DNA from: Gracilaria gracilis
Lineage: Eukaryota; Rhodophyta; Florideophyceae; Gracilariales; Gracilariaceae
DNA: 64,000 nucleotides
Direction of reading: 5' to 3'
Assembly: GCA_030374805.1 (NCBI GenBank)
Contig: JARGSG010000011.1
Location: 186,001-250,000 of the forward strand
This document shows, one piece after another, positions 1 to 12,329 of the stretch (within the stretch, counting starts at the first letter, position 1; every line of letters begins with the position of its first letter). A model generated the notes under the pieces. It had not been told where the DNA came from. It made no database searches and saw only the letters and a list, made by a program, of their open reading frames with translations. Position numbers and translations under genes: made by a program.

Positions 1-570
1 CCGCCTTGCGCTCTTGGCCGCGCCACCTCTCCTTCTCGGCCGCGCCGCCTTGCACTCCCGGCCGCGCCGCCTTTCGCCCTTGGCTGCCCCACCTTCCCCG
101 GCCATGCCGCTTTAAGCCCTCGCCGCGCCGCCTTGCTCCCCCGGCTGCGCCGCCTCGCTCACCTCCGGCCGCGCTGCCCCTTTTGCTTGGCCGCGCCGCC
201 TTCTGCTATTGGCCCCGCCTCCCCCGGCCGCGCCACTTTCACCTTTGTCCGCGCCGCTTCTCTCCTCCGGCCGTGCGGCCTCTCTCCTCCGGCCGCGCCG
301 CCTATCTCCATCGGCCGCGCCACCTTGTGCGCTTTCGGCCGCGCCACCTCTCACCTCTGGCCGCGCCGCCTCTCTCCTCCGGCCGCGCCGCCTCTCTTCT
401 CCGGCCGCGCTGCCTGTCTTCTTCGCCCGCGCCGCCTCTCTTCTCCAGCCGCGCCGCCTGTCTTCTTCGGCCGCGCCGCCTCGGGCACCCTCGGTCGCGC
501 CACCTACTTGGCCTTCGGCCACACCGCCTCACCTGCATTTGGCCGCGCCACTTCGCCTGCCGCCACCAGC
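1..570. repeat. GC-rich minisatellite (CGGCCGCGCCGCC units)
   Basis: Degenerate tandem repeats of roughly 21-30 bases, each with a core CGGCCGCGCCGCC followed by a pyrimidine-rich stretch such as TCTCTCCTC. The array begins before the window. All frames stay open on both strands, giving Arg/Pro/Ala-rich translations that look like repeat by-products and not genes. The upper strand is almost purine-free apart from the G of each core, a strong strand asymmetry. Confidence 0.85.
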
Positions 571-1313
571 CGAATTGCCACGCCTTTCTCGGCTGGGCTG
601 CCACAACACACCCTACTTTGTCTACGAGGCGTGGTGTGTTGGCGCACCAGGCATTGGGTTGTCTTTTTGGTCCAGAACTACAGGTTGAGTTTTGAAGTCT
701 CGCTGGCCCACGGGAAGCTGCGTGGTGTCGTGTATTTGACGGGCGGGAAGCTGCGCCTGTTGATTAAGAGCCTCTGTTGCCTCCCTCGTTGAGGAAGTTG
801 GCACTTTAGAGGAGTGCGCAGCTCGCAAGCTGAGCACCGGCAGGGAATCGACTGGGGGCTTGTACCAAGTCGTGGGATTTGATATCACTCCGAATAACCG
901 GCTCTGCTGGGGGGTGCTCTGTCTGCCCACGAGGACGGGGTGCCTCGTCGTTTGGCCCGGGCTGCCCGCGAACCTGAAGCATAACGGAGTAGATCGCCGA
1001 GCTCGTACAACGTAAGAGACTAGAGAGGGTGTACTGGTGAAAACATATCTACCTGTTAGTAACCTCCTCTGGACGTCTCATAGTTGCAGAAACGCATCTC
1101 GTTCTGACGCACGCAGAACTTGACAGGCCGAAGCAAAACGTGCCTCACCGGGAGAGAGTTTACCCGGAGTCAGAGGTCTGACCTTTAGGAGTACGGGGCT
1201 AGCACCCCCTGCCAGTGACTCTGAATAAGAAGTATCCCTAAGCCAGTAGGCGAGGGGAGGAAGATTTTACACTGCATTTGCCTGTCCGCTCCCGCGTTTG
1301 AGATCACTCCGCG
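571..1313. other. Leader region before the Copia coding sequence
   Basis: About 740 bases between the minisatellite and the Copia ORF. It presumably includes the 5' untranslated part of the element. I looked for a long direct repeat shared with the region after the ORF (a 5' LTR) and found none by eye. No host gene is visible. Confidence 0.4.
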
Positions 1314-4300
1314 ATGGAAGCCGACAGAGAGCACGAGTCGAAGCGCATTCCTCGGCTCAAAGGAAGTACCGACTACGACACTTGGCGTATCTACGTCCGT
1401 GACCTGATGCATTCCCTGCAATCGCTCTTCGTTCTCACCGAGCCGCGACCCGTCGAAGGTACCGCACAAGCTCGAAGACGGTGGGACGATGCTGACCGAA
1501 AGGCACGATCTGCCATCGTGCAGAACCTTGCTACGCAACCAATCGTCGCCGTATCAGAGTTACTGGAACGAGAACACTGCTCTGCCTTGGAAGTCTGGTC
1601 TAAGTTGGAGTCTACTTACAAAAAGGACAACATACAATCCAAGATGAACCTAAGGCAGAAGCTGACCACGTTAGCATTCAAGGACGGTGACGAAATACAA
1701 CAGCATCTACTGGAACTTGAAACCACTTTCCTGGAGCTCGCTCGTCTCGGCGATCCATTAACCGACCGCGAACGTACAGCTACACTACTGCGGACGTTGC
1801 CCGACTCATTGATGGCTATTACTCTACTGGCTGACGCGAACAACATGGAGTACGATCAAGTTGTATCGCTCGTCCGTTCCGAGATGGACCGTCGAAACCA
1901 TCGCGTCTCTAACCTGAAATCAAAGCCAACGGAGTCAAAGAATAACAGCAAGCACCCGTATCCTGCGGCACAGAAATCAAGCTCGGGACGCCAGAGGCAG
2001 CCTCCACGAAAGGCCTCAAAAGGCCTTGAGTGTTGGAACTGCGGACGAATTGGCCATATACGTTCCGAATGCTGGTCTCGCAAACGATCTAGAGATAGGA
2101 ACAATCCCACTAACCGCAAAAGTGGTCGTTCCAAAGACCAATCTCGTGGTCGAAACAATAGCAAACGACACAAGGAGTGGGACAGCACACACGAGCCAGC
2201 CCACAGCAATCGCAACAACCATAGACGGAACCAGCGCAATAATGCCGATCACGAGGATGGATCACCACGCGGCTTCATTGCCATAGCGCACTCAAGCGTT
2301 TCCCAAAGCGATGAAGTTCCCACGTGGTTGGACTCTGGCGCCACACATGTTTTCGTCAAGGAGAGAAACTCTTTCTGGGAATACCATTCAACACGACGCC
2401 AAACCGTTCGAACGTGCGACCGATCCTCAGAAATAATTGGGCATGGCACTATCAGACTACCAATTGGAGAAGGTGTTATTCTACCGGCAAAACACACGCC
2501 TTCTTTCGATTCTAACCTCGTTTCTCTCTCTGTCCTTTCACAACATGCCCGTGTCGAATTCTCGAGCGGCGAAGAAACGAAGTTCCTCATCAAGGATCCA
2601 ACTACGGGGCAAATCATCCACACATCGACTTCGAAGGACGGACTCTACCCTCTACCAAGTCCAACACCACCTCCTCGGGCACATGGATCCATCCTGGCTC
2701 CCGGGAACACAGCCAAAGATTGGCATGATAAACTGGGACATCCGGGACGAGAAAGACTTCTCGCATGCGTGAATCAATGCGAAGGGGTTCCAAGACTCTC
2801 CTCCACGGAAGTGAATAACTTTCACTGCACGCCCTGCATCCACGCAGGGAGCAAACGTGCCCCACTCCACCATACTACGTCAGTGGCTTCTCATCCATTA
2901 GAACTCACCCACACCGATCTTACGGGCCCCATCAATCCTCCCTCACTACAAGGATCTACCTACATTCAGGTACTCATCGACGATAACACAAGGGTCTGTT
3001 CGGTCTACTTCATGGACAAGAAGTCCCAGTTCTTTCAGTCTGTCCGATGGTACAAGGCTCGCGCGGAAAACGAAATACCCCCCAACCGAATGTACCGCGT
3101 TCGTCTTGACGGGGCGGGTGAGAACAGATCGGACGACTTCGTCACCTACGCAATGGAAAGCGGAATGATTCTCGAATACGCCCCACCGCATGCCCATCAG
3201 TGTAATGGTGTTGCAGAGAATATCATTCAGGACTTGTGGAAGATGGCACGAACCTTTCTACAAGCTTCACAGCTCCCGCTACAACTCTGGGAAGAAGCCA
3301 TCTCACATGCGAACTTCCTGAGTAACAGGCTGCCGAACTCCCGTATAGACATGAAGATACCGTACACCCTTTGGTTTGGGCGTAAGCCCGACTTTACGAA
3401 CATCCTCAAGTTCGGCCAACCTGGACACGCATTCATCTACAGGCCGGAAACTGTAGCGAACAAGAAGTTACTTCCTCGCGCACTCCCAGGTCACTTTGTC
3501 GGCATGCAGAGCCCCCGCACTTTACTAAGGATATACGTTCCATCTTTACGGAAAGTGATTAAGTGTCGAGACAGGGACTTTAAGGTGACAAAAGAGTCTC
3601 TACCTTCACTAAACGAACTCATCGACTTCTCCTCTCTACGACGCATAGAAGCCGAACGAGATATGAGAGAAGAGGACGAAGAACATATGGACGCATCCCT
3701 GGCCCACTGCATGGTCGCTCGCTCCCGCTCTCAAGATCTCGGAGACCCCGGAAAAGCCCACATAAGTTTCGAAGAAGCTCGGAACATCCCCGAATGGGCT
3801 CAAGCAATTGACCGGGAGTTCAACGCGCTCGTGAACAGGGGAACATGGGAATTGGTCGTTAAGAGGAATGGAATGAAACCACTTCCTTTCCTATGGACTT
3901 TTCTGGTTAAGCACGTAAGCGCTGATCCTCCTAAGACCCTCGCTAAAGCGCGTTGCGTAATCCGGGGCGACAAGCAGCGCCCTTACTTGGACTTTGACCC
4001 AGACAATATCTACGCACCAGTAGCACGCTTTGAGACTATTCGTCTCACCATCGAAAAGGCAGCCGCTCAAGGACTTATACTGGAGACAATGGATATCAGC
4101 AACGCATACTTGTACGGAGATCTGGACGAGCCTTTGCTAATGGAGCAACCGCAAAACTCTTCTGGATCTTCGTACGTCCCCGGAAAAGTCTGCTTGCTCA
4201 AAAAGTCAATCTACGGAGCACGACAAGCCGGACAGATCTGGGGATCTCTGCTCCACGACGAACTACTGTGCCACGGGTTCAAACAATCAAGCACGGACAG

Positions 4301-5330
4301 CCGTCTCTACATTTACAAATCCACAGGCGGCTCGCTGAACCTAGTGGTGGTCGTTGATGACATTCTCATGTTATCAAACTCTCGTTCTCTCCTGAATGAT
4401 TTCAAGGAAGAGATGCGGAAACTTTTTCAAGTAAAGTTTCTGGGTGAAGCGAATTCCTTTGTAGGACTGGACATCGAACGAGACAGGAATGGCATAAAGG
4501 TCCGTCAAACTAGGTATGTGGATAAAATCCTGAAGGAGTATGGAATGTTAAACTCCAACTCGGCACGAACCCCACTGCCTTCTCCCTGCGACCTAACGGG
4601 ACGTGGCAATGATGAGTTGCAACTCTCGCCTGCGCTTCACGGTCGCTACCGTAAGATGGTAGGACATATGATGTACTTGGCCGTCTCATCCAGGCCGGAC
4701 ATAATGTTTGCAGCTTCAATGCTGGCAAGGCAAGTTCACGATCCCTGCATGAGGCATATCGGACTAGCAAAGAGAGTACTGCGGTACTTAAAGGGTACGA
4801 AAGAACTGTGTTTGTTCTTTCCAGCGAATACATCAGCACCAATGGAAGCATTCTGTGATGCAGACTGGGCTGGATGTCGTGAAACTAGGAAGTCTACAAC
4901 AGGCTTGCTGATTAAGGTGAATGACGCACCAGTTATGTGGACGACGAAAAAGCAAACTCTTATTGCTTTGTCATCCGGAGAAGCCGAATACATCGCACTG
5001 TCGTATTGCGGGAAGGTCTTGACATGGACGAGAAGACTCTTCTGGGAACTACGCAACGATGAGGTTCTTGAAGAACAAGAGCCTAGGATGTACCCAATTT
5101 CTATATTCACTGACAGTTCTACAGCACTGTCAATTGCAGGTAATCCTAAAACTTCTGAAAGGAATAAGCACATTGCTCTGAAATTCCATCATGTGAAAGA
5201 GCTGGTGAAGTCAAGGATTGTGAATGTTGAAGAGATAAGAACAGACGTCCAACCTGCAGACATTCTTACAAAGGCCGTGCGCTTTGACTTGACAGAGAAA
5301 TTGAGACTCCTTTGCGGCCTTATGGCTTGA
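1314..5330 (+). mobile_element. Ty1/Copia-type LTR retrotransposon gag-pol (fossil)
   Basis: A single reading frame of 1338 codons encodes a Copia polyprotein in the standard order. There is a gag region with a CCHC knuckle (CWNCGRIGHIRSEC, near residue 240), an aspartic protease (WLDSGATH), integrase with its HHCC zinc site (WHDKLGHPG...CTPC) and core, reverse transcriptase (VVVVDDILML) and RNase H (AFCDADWAG). Integrase before reverse transcriptase is diagnostic of Copia. The coding part looks whole. A motif typical of plant Copia LTRs (TTTTTCCCAACGGGTTTTGC, near 5471) lies downstream, so the 3' end probably runs to about 5.7 kb. I could not identify a matching pair of LTRs, so no age can be estimated. 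Confidence 0.93.
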
Positions 5331-5760
5331 GGCGTTTTTTGTCCTGTACTGACTTTACTGCACTTTTGTTTATTGTCTTTTTTTTCTTGTGTTTCTGTGT
5401 TTATATACTACAGTTACTTATCTAGGGGATTTCTTTTGCGATGCTATACCTTTTCCTTAGAAGCGCAGATTTTTCCCAACGGGTTTTGCTGCGGCTGAGG
5501 TTTTTAATGGTAGCCATTGCTCTTCAATAGTGGTCGGAAAAGTCTATACGCAAAGTATTGTTCTTGGAACATGTTTGCGAGGGACAGTGTAAACTAGGTA
5601 GTCGTGGCCACCGATTGGAACGGGCCACAGTGTCCACACGTTCCAATCGGTGGCCAGATTAAAGGACAGCGGCCGACGGTCGTAAGCCACCTGACCCGGA
5701 GGGGGAGGGTGCGCACTTGTTCACAGACCCTATATCCAAATATCATCTACCCAATATAGC
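5331..5760 (+). repeat. Probable 3' terminal region of the Copia element
   Basis: The region after the gag-pol stop contains a T-rich stretch, the Copia LTR-like motif near 5471-5510 and a purine-rich stretch (GGAGGGGGAGGG) near 5698-5709. Base composition drops abruptly after about 5760, which is a reasonable outer limit. The exact terminus and any target-site duplication are not resolved. Confidence 0.4.
5605..5656. repeat. 18-bp perfect inverted repeat (hairpin)
   Basis: TGGCCACCGATTGGAACG at 5605-5622 is exactly reverse-complemented at 5639-5656, with a 16-base loop. It lies in the probable 3' region of the Copia element and could fold in the RNA. Its function is not known. Confidence 0.85.
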
Positions 5761-7160
5761 CCTAGCTAGAAGGACCAAGAACGTCAGTACTACCCAAGCA
5801 CTGTAAATGTGAAAATTAAAAATTTTCAAGAAGGCCAATTTCATTTTCAGAATCAGTGTTGTAATTAAAATTACATTCTTACATCATTACAGTATATGTA
5901 GCAAAATTAAGCTGCCAACAACATAAAAACAACCAACACAATTACTACCTGAAACAAAGATGTATGAGTCAACATGTTTAGCTCCACAACAAAATATTGT
6001 CCAAACTCTATATTTCTATTTTCACGAACAATTATGACATTTTACAGTCTGACATATAACTAAATCTATTTTGATATCAAAACATACATTCTTACATCTT
6101 TTGAAAATAAAACTAAAAAACTGTTGTCATATGCCAGTCCCAATTACGTTTTAATATTTCTAACACACTCAAACAACAATGTTATACCCTATACAAATTT
6201 CTTACTCATATACAATTCCCAGCCATCTAAAAAGTAGATTCTCTATTTGACACATCATAGTAATTTTGTTCTTAGTAATTTAAAGCTCTATTACACATTA
6301 CACTATTAGTAATTAAAATATGTTCCATCAAGAACTTCAAATACTTCTAAGTCCATAATACATGTTCAATTTAAGTTGTAAAATACCGATATCTTAGTCT
6401 TGAGAAAAACAAAAACCCCTTTTCGTAACACCAACATACACATTCGTACTGAAGAACAGTTCTGGCCTTGAAAGAATCAATTTTATCTTCTACTTCTAGA
6501 TATATAATATGTGCAGCTTTTACGAAAGCTTAGATATGATTCATATCCGAAAATGTATTTTTGTTTGTTGAGGTATATGAAGTATTTATTTAAACTTTTC
6601 ACAATCGTTATTTAAAAATGTGTATAGGAATGGTAAAACCCCCCAATACATTATGCTTGAACAAAAAGTTGAAGCGCATACGATATTAAGATACGAGACG
6701 CCGGGAGTAATCTTAGCGTAGTTATTCATTAAAACGGTTCATAAACTGGTTTGGTCATTAGATGGTTTCCAACCCATAACCATGCGCCAATTCATGGTAT
6801 CAAACCTAATTTTTTGATCTGCCATTCAATTTGAGATTAGGGGGGAATTATTTAAGTTGATCCCAGTTTGTGATTGATCTCTTTTGAAGTTAAAGTAACG
6901 GAGAGTACACAATCACTTCATGCCAACCTTCACGGAAAACCCCAATGGTTCGCGCCGTTTCCGTAACGGTCAGTTTACAACCGTGTAGGTTGTCAATCAA
7001 AAAAAATTGTAACGTTAATTTGGGCCGTTTGTAAGGGTTGTACAGAAATGCGGATCAATTGGAGCCTTCGTTCCCGTTGATCATAACACGAGACGCAGAT
7101 CTGTTCCTTTCCTCGAGAGCAAGATCTTCGTGAGAACCGTCTAGAAAAGCTAAGAAAGAA
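5760..7160. other. AT-rich non-coding stretch
   Basis: About 1.4 kb of markedly AT-rich DNA with no convincing ORF, RNA gene or long repeat. Composition contrasts with the balanced to GC-rich host genes elsewhere. It forms the left flank of the Mutator-like transposase, and GC content recovers somewhat from about 6930. I could not find terminal inverted repeats matching the right flank. Confidence 0.6.
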
Positions 7161-9682
7161 ATGGAGGTCGTGAATGTGTTGTGCAGTGATGACAGTTCCG
7201 CCAACCTCACGTCATCTTCTCAGCAACTTGAAAGTGACCCCCGTGGTGTAATACTGTTCCAGAAGAATAACGATTTGTCTCAGATAACTCGGAATATTTC
7301 TGCTCGACATTGCCGTGTTTTCGAAAAGCCGCCACCGTATCTGCCAGTTTCACCTGAGGGGTTTGCTTCTTTTGTGAATTTGGAAGGGTATGGTTTGCAA
7401 GCTGATACATTCATTGAATTTTCTCCGTACTCAATGCGTTCGAAGGTTTCAAAGGATTCAACTTTACATATTTTTGGAAACAAGATTCCAGTAATGAGGC
7501 GAACATTCAGTTGTTCAGGAATTAAGTGTTGTAGCACTAGCCTTAATGTGTGTAAGAGAGGACATGATGGTATCTGGAGTGGAAATGAAAGCTTAAGGAA
7601 GCTGGACCCCCGTTCCATTGCCGCGGTAGGAAATTTTGGAACTCAGTCTGGCGAACTTCATTCACTGGAAAGTTGTACAGGAGGTGCAAATGATGCACAT
7701 TTGACGAGCAGTTCAGAATCTTACAAAACTTCAAATTTAATTCCAGCGTCTCGGATAAATGATAACCTAGGAAAACGTTCTCACACATTTTCTGGGTTAT
7801 GCCATACAACCGAACCAAACATGTATAGAGATTCTGAGGCTGAGCCAAATAATTGTCCACGCCATTTGTATGAAGCACAAAGTTGTGTTAGATGGAGTAA
7901 TGAAACAGAAGTATTGGTGAGAAAACGAAGTGAAGCAGTCGATTATGAGAAAAGCCTTGCTCGCCAAGTCTTTTTCTTCGCGCAGAACGCCTTCCCTCTG
8001 ATCTGCAAGCACGATTCATTCGTGTCTAGTTTGGATCAATTGGAAATGCTCCAACACGCGGCCGAACCTCAACGTCGAAGCCCAAACTGGGTGTTCAAGG
8101 TTGGAAAGATGAGATATAACCTGGAGAAGAGCGGATCTGTTGCGAGTTCTAAGCTTCCCGACTTCATAGGGTGTTGTCAGTTTGGAAAGGAAGGTGTAAG
8201 GGATCCCAAGAAATGTTCTCTTGTTAAGATTCCTTCTCATTTGCAGGGCGCCAATCAAGATATGGTTAATGAAATGATCGCAATGGCGAAGATGGGCGTT
8301 TTCCCAGAAAGCCCAAGAACTACTGGAGACTGCCCACCATACCCGTTGAGCACACGTGCGAGGTTCTGTACACGTTTTGTACATCTTCAGGAATCCCCAC
8401 GTCTGGTGCACGTCAAATGTGAAGCAGAATATCATTACCTCTTCATGAAGCAACGTGAAGATGACAAATTCTTATCTTGGGCAGTTATAGTAGGGGTTGG
8501 GGTTCATTCTCACGCATGGCCAGTGATGAAGCCTCCACCGTCCTTGGTGAAGAACTTTGTGGTAGATCTTTGCAACCGTAACGACCTACTGAGTGGCAGC
8601 ATGATACTGCAGAAGGTTAAAGAGCGGTTTGGCTGCGCACCTCCGCCTTCCACAGTGAAGAGACTGCGGGGAAATGCCCACAAAACTATCCATCCCAAGG
8701 GAAGCTCTCTAGCTGCTTTGCTCAGCAGTATATGTCCTGGGCAGAACAACACCTTTGGAAACTGCTCTTATATATTATCAGTTGAGGATCAAAGATCGAA
8801 CGACGATTTCCGTTTGACTCGGGACCAGAAAGGCTTGTCCATAATTTTCGGAGAGAAAATTCTCCTAGACAAAGCCGCCCAATATCCTCGGTTTGGATGT
8901 GATGGGACTTTCGGTATCGTAAATGCCACGACGAAGATGGACAGGTGTTGCAATTCGAACTGGTATCAAAAGTCAGGTGCTGTAATTGATTATATCAAAG
9001 CTGTTGCAGTCGGGTGCGATGTTCACGCCAAGAGATGTATTTTGGAAAAATGCGAAATCACAAACGAACGAAAGCTTTTTGAGTGGGCAATTGGTACTCG
9101 AAATGTCTATTCTCGGGAAGAATGTGAGCAAGCGTTGAGCTTCATGAGAGGAATGGGATCCAAATGGGAAGCATTTGCCGACTGGCTTGCGAAGAATACA
9201 TGTGCATACTTGCTCTGGTTCAGAACCATTCTTGCTCAATTCCAATTGCAGAGAGGCACCGCGCCCTATTTTTCGATACAAATCCGAACGAAGCATATCA
9301 CAATCGGATAAAATCGCTCCCAAAATTTGCAATGGCACATGGGAGAGGCCTTCAGATTCTTGATGCTTTACAACTCCTGAGAGAGCTGGATCAGTCGGAT
9401 GCACAAAATCTTTTTATAGATGGCCCAATTTCCGGTTATCCAAAGCTCTCTAAACCTCAATGGAAGCGCGCTCAATCTAAAGGCAGGAAACGAAATGCAG
9501 CAGAGGTTATTGTTATTGAAGACAAAACTGTACCGGCATCGCAACCGAAGAGGGCAAAGAAGAACCCAACCACTGCGAAAAAGGCCAAGACGACTAAAGG
9601 AAAGCAGAACCAAATTGAACTGCTTAACTCAAGGATACAAAACCTCGAAAGTTTGCTGCAGAAAGTTCTAGAAAAGAAGTAA
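7161..9682 (+). pseudogene. Mutator-like (MULE) transposase, frameshifted
   Basis: The first frame (7161-9311, 716 codons) has a C...H-x-H segment (GVHSHAWP) like the WRKY-GCM1 zinc finger of MULE transposases, then FGCDGTFGIVN with the likely first catalytic Asp at residue 581. The C-terminal part (TNPNEAYHNRIK, a possible catalytic Glu region, then a Lys-rich tail) continues in another frame to 9682. The two frames overlap between 9164 and 9311, so one small indel there separates them. The family call rests on these motifs and is moderate. The second catalytic Asp is not certain. The N-terminal 300 residues are not recognised. The copy should not be able to make full-length transposase unless an unseen intron or a sequencing error explains the shift. 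Confidence 0.55.
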
Positions 9683-11034
9683 ATTGATAGTAAAAGTTGT
9701 GGGGTGTTTTGGGAGAAAAGAAGTACATTGATGATAAAGGTTGTCGGGTTCTTTTAGTGTGCGTCCCATGAGAACCTTAAAGTTCTCTTCCTCTCGTGTA
9801 ATAGTATGGAAAGAAATAAGATAAAGGATTTGACCCAAAAAATAACCAATATAAATATCGTTTTGTATAGCTCTCATAATATATTATGTGATTAGAATGT
9901 AAATCAATAAGATATTGTTTAAAACTTCAGGAACAAAATATGGGGTGAGGGTTTCTGAAAGGGAAATCGATCCAAGAAATATATATGAGGCCCGTCTTAT
10001 ATATGATGCGAAAACAAGAGGCGAAGTAAAAAATGTATACGACCAGAAAGCCTACAAGAATATATACGTAGAAAGTGAGAAAAACCTATATAATATGTAC
10101 GATATTAATGTGTTGTTAACTGCAAAAAGTATTTTGATTTATATTGAACGGGCTTTAAAATATATATACGCTAAAGCTCTACGAGATAAGACGGTATTTG
10201 TTTCTCTAATTACTAATTTGTGGTACTGCCTGAAGTGTAGCAGGGTTTTGGATTACCTTTTTCGGATCGGAAATGTACATGTACTAAAGTGGGTCCTTCT
10301 TTTGTTATGGAATTGAAAATTTTCATTTTCGTACCTTACTTGTGAGATATATATAAAATATGGAGTAGATGATAATCTTTTCTAAAAGACAAAAATTTAA
10401 TACTGAGACCTTACAATTCTGTAGAACACGATATGTTTCTCATGTATAATATTGCATTACTGGGAATAGAATACAAGTAATTGGAAATAGGAAAGTAATG
10501 ATGCCTTTAGTTTTTCTTATGAGACTAGTTATTTTCTTTGCCCATAATATTCAGTATTTATGTAAGAAGAATTTCGTATATATATATGTATTTGATGACC
10601 TTTCCTCTTATAGATGCACACTCATCAATTTCTTTTATAGGGTACTTAGAACTTAATCTTTTTTCGTAAGACCTTTATATTCTATATGATGATCTCAGAC
10701 ATAAGACTTGTATAATAAACTAGATCATAACCCTCTCGGATGGTGATAACTACTCTAGAAAGAAGCATTGCGCAATGTTCTGGAAGCCAGGCATGCGTTT
10801 TTTAGATAAATTTTTTGAAAACAAATAAAGTTGTGTAATTTCTTTACGAATCAGTCTATCATTCCTAGTTTTCAATTCATTTCAAAATATTCTGCCTATA
10901 ACGTCCAATATTTGAAATTATTGCAAGTGCTGGAAACTCTCTGGTACGCAACGGTCTTAAAAAACGGACTTCAAATAGCCCAGATTCAAGACTCTTCTCC
11001 TCGAACAATCCTCCATCACTGCCACTAGCACAAG
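9683..11034. other. AT-rich non-coding stretch, with the next gene's promoter at its right end
   Basis: About 1.3 kb of AT-rich DNA. A 133-codon open frame at 9915-10316 is dominated by ATA/TAT-derived Ile-Tyr runs and is judged spurious. The last 100 bases are presumably the promoter and leader of the downstream gene. Confidence 0.55.
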
Positions 11035-12240
11035 ATGGCACGGAAGGCAGGCGCTCGCGACCGCCGTGCCCCGGCCCGACAACACGATAATATCGAGCAA
11101 ACGCCGCCGGGAGGCGCCTCACGGCACGTTTCTCGCAGCCGTAATGCTGTCGAAAAAGCTACGCCCCCGGGTGCCAAACGCTCCCGTACAGCACGGCTCT
11201 CAGTTCCGGTTTCGGTGGCTAGGCCTCGCAAGAAGATTGCGAAGAAGTCTTTGCGTGCACGAAATTCGGAGGCCTCCTCCTCCGGAGCCCGGCCGAAAAA
11301 AAAGACCCCGAGGAAAGATCCTCGTATTCACACTCGCCGAATAATCATTTTGAGCTCATCCGAAGATGGTTCAGATATTGGGCCTGCCCCGTCTCCAGTT
11401 AACACAACGCCCCGTTTCGACTCTTTAGATCTGGGTGAGGAGGTTGGTTCTCCACCACGGGATGCTATTGGCCCGTCTTCTGCGTCTTTTAGCTGTGGTG
11501 CTGTGGTTGTGTCTACTCCTACAGCTCCTACTGCTGTTGCCTCTGATCCCGCGCTTCATCGCTCGTCTCCGTCAACTGCTTCTCCCGTTGCTGGTGCTTG
11601 CCATTCCTCCGCGTCCCGCCGTCCTAACCCCACAGCCGCAGCCCCTACTATGGCGAAAATTGTTCCTACGGCTTCCGCGCCTCCTGGTTCCACGTCATCC
11701 CCAACGTTGGCGCGTTCAGTGAAGAAGGTGTCTTACGTGGGGGATGATGTGCATGGCAACCATTTCGTGGAGGTGGTTCGCGTGGAACGATGCCTTGCAG
11801 CTGTAGCCTGTTTGTGTACAGACGACAGCTGCACCGGATCTGTTCGTGTCGGCACGTATGGCTACCTTGCTGAAGATGCAAGCAAGAAGTGTCTACACTG
11901 CGACACCGGTACGGAGAAAGGGTTTTCCAATGCGGCGGAGTTGGGCAACCACCTGCGCAACTCCAAAGCTTGTCGACTTGCTCGAGGTGTGCTTGTTTCA
12001 TCTTTGACACCAAAAGAGAGATTAGGATCGGGTTTACAGGAGGTTATTAATCAAACGAAGTTTAAGAAGAAGAAGGGTGGAAAGCTACGTTTTTTCTGCA
12101 AGCATTGCAAAGGAAACTACAGTTACAGCGAGCGCTGGAACCACTGCGCTAAGTGCTGGTTAGATATCTACCAAGTAGCGCAATTGCCAGACCCCATAGA
12201 AGATATTGACGCCGTAGACCCTGAGCACAATGCTCACTAA
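11035..12240 (+). CDS. Unrecognised zinc-finger protein with a SUMO-interaction motif
   Basis: A 401-codon single-exon gene. The N-terminal 100 residues are basic (Arg/Lys-rich, nuclear-localisation-like). Residues 103-114 read IIILSSSEDGSD, a textbook SUMO-interacting motif: a hydrophobic core followed by phosphorylatable serines and acidic residues. Residues 120-225 are Ser/Pro/Ala-rich and probably disordered. Two cysteine/histidine clusters follow. C286-x2-C289-x16-H306-x6-C313 fits a C2HC finger, and C355-x2-C358 is followed by H370, C371 and C374. The start ATG sits in a good context (CAAGATGG). I do not recognise the family. A nuclear, SUMO-linked role is inferred from motifs only. It stands between an AT-rich element and a GC-rich minisatellite, so it could itself belong to a mobile element. 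Confidence 0.65.
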   Translation: MARKAGARDRRAPARQHDNIEQTPPGGASRHVSRSRNAVEKATPPGAKRSRTARLSVPVSVARPRKKIAKKSLRARNSEASSSGARPKKKTPRKDPRIHTRRIIILSSSEDGSDIGPAPSPVNTTPRFDSLDLGEEVGSPPRDAIGPSSASFSCGAVVVSTPTAPTAVASDPALHRSSPSTASPVAGACHSSASRRPNPTAAAPTMAKIVPTASAPPGSTSSPTLARSVKKVSYVGDDVHGNHFVEVVRVERCLAAVACLCTDDSCTGSVRVGTYGYLAEDASKKCLHCDTGTEKGFSNAAELGNHLRNSKACRLARGVLVSSLTPKERLGSGLQEVINQTKFKKKKGGKLRFFCKHCKGNYSYSERWNHCAKCWLDIYQVAQLPDPIEDIDAVDPEHNAH

Positions 12241-12329
12241 TAAATGCACTCGAAGCAATCTCGACATTGCTTTCGAATCGGCTGTTACGAACATGTCCAC
12301 TTTGCCGGCGGCAAAAATCGGGAGCATTG

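Noticed and set aside
6-792. Open frames of 159-229 codons at the window start
   Set aside because: Low-complexity translation of the minisatellite in three frames, with no conserved motif.
571-5760. A pair of long terminal repeats around the Copia coding region
   Set aside because: No direct repeat longer than about 9 bases was found between the flanks by eye, so no LTR pair is claimed.
9915-10316. 133-codon frame in the AT-rich island
   Set aside because: Ile/Tyr-rich composition follows directly from ATATAT-type sequence; no domain and no homologous feel.
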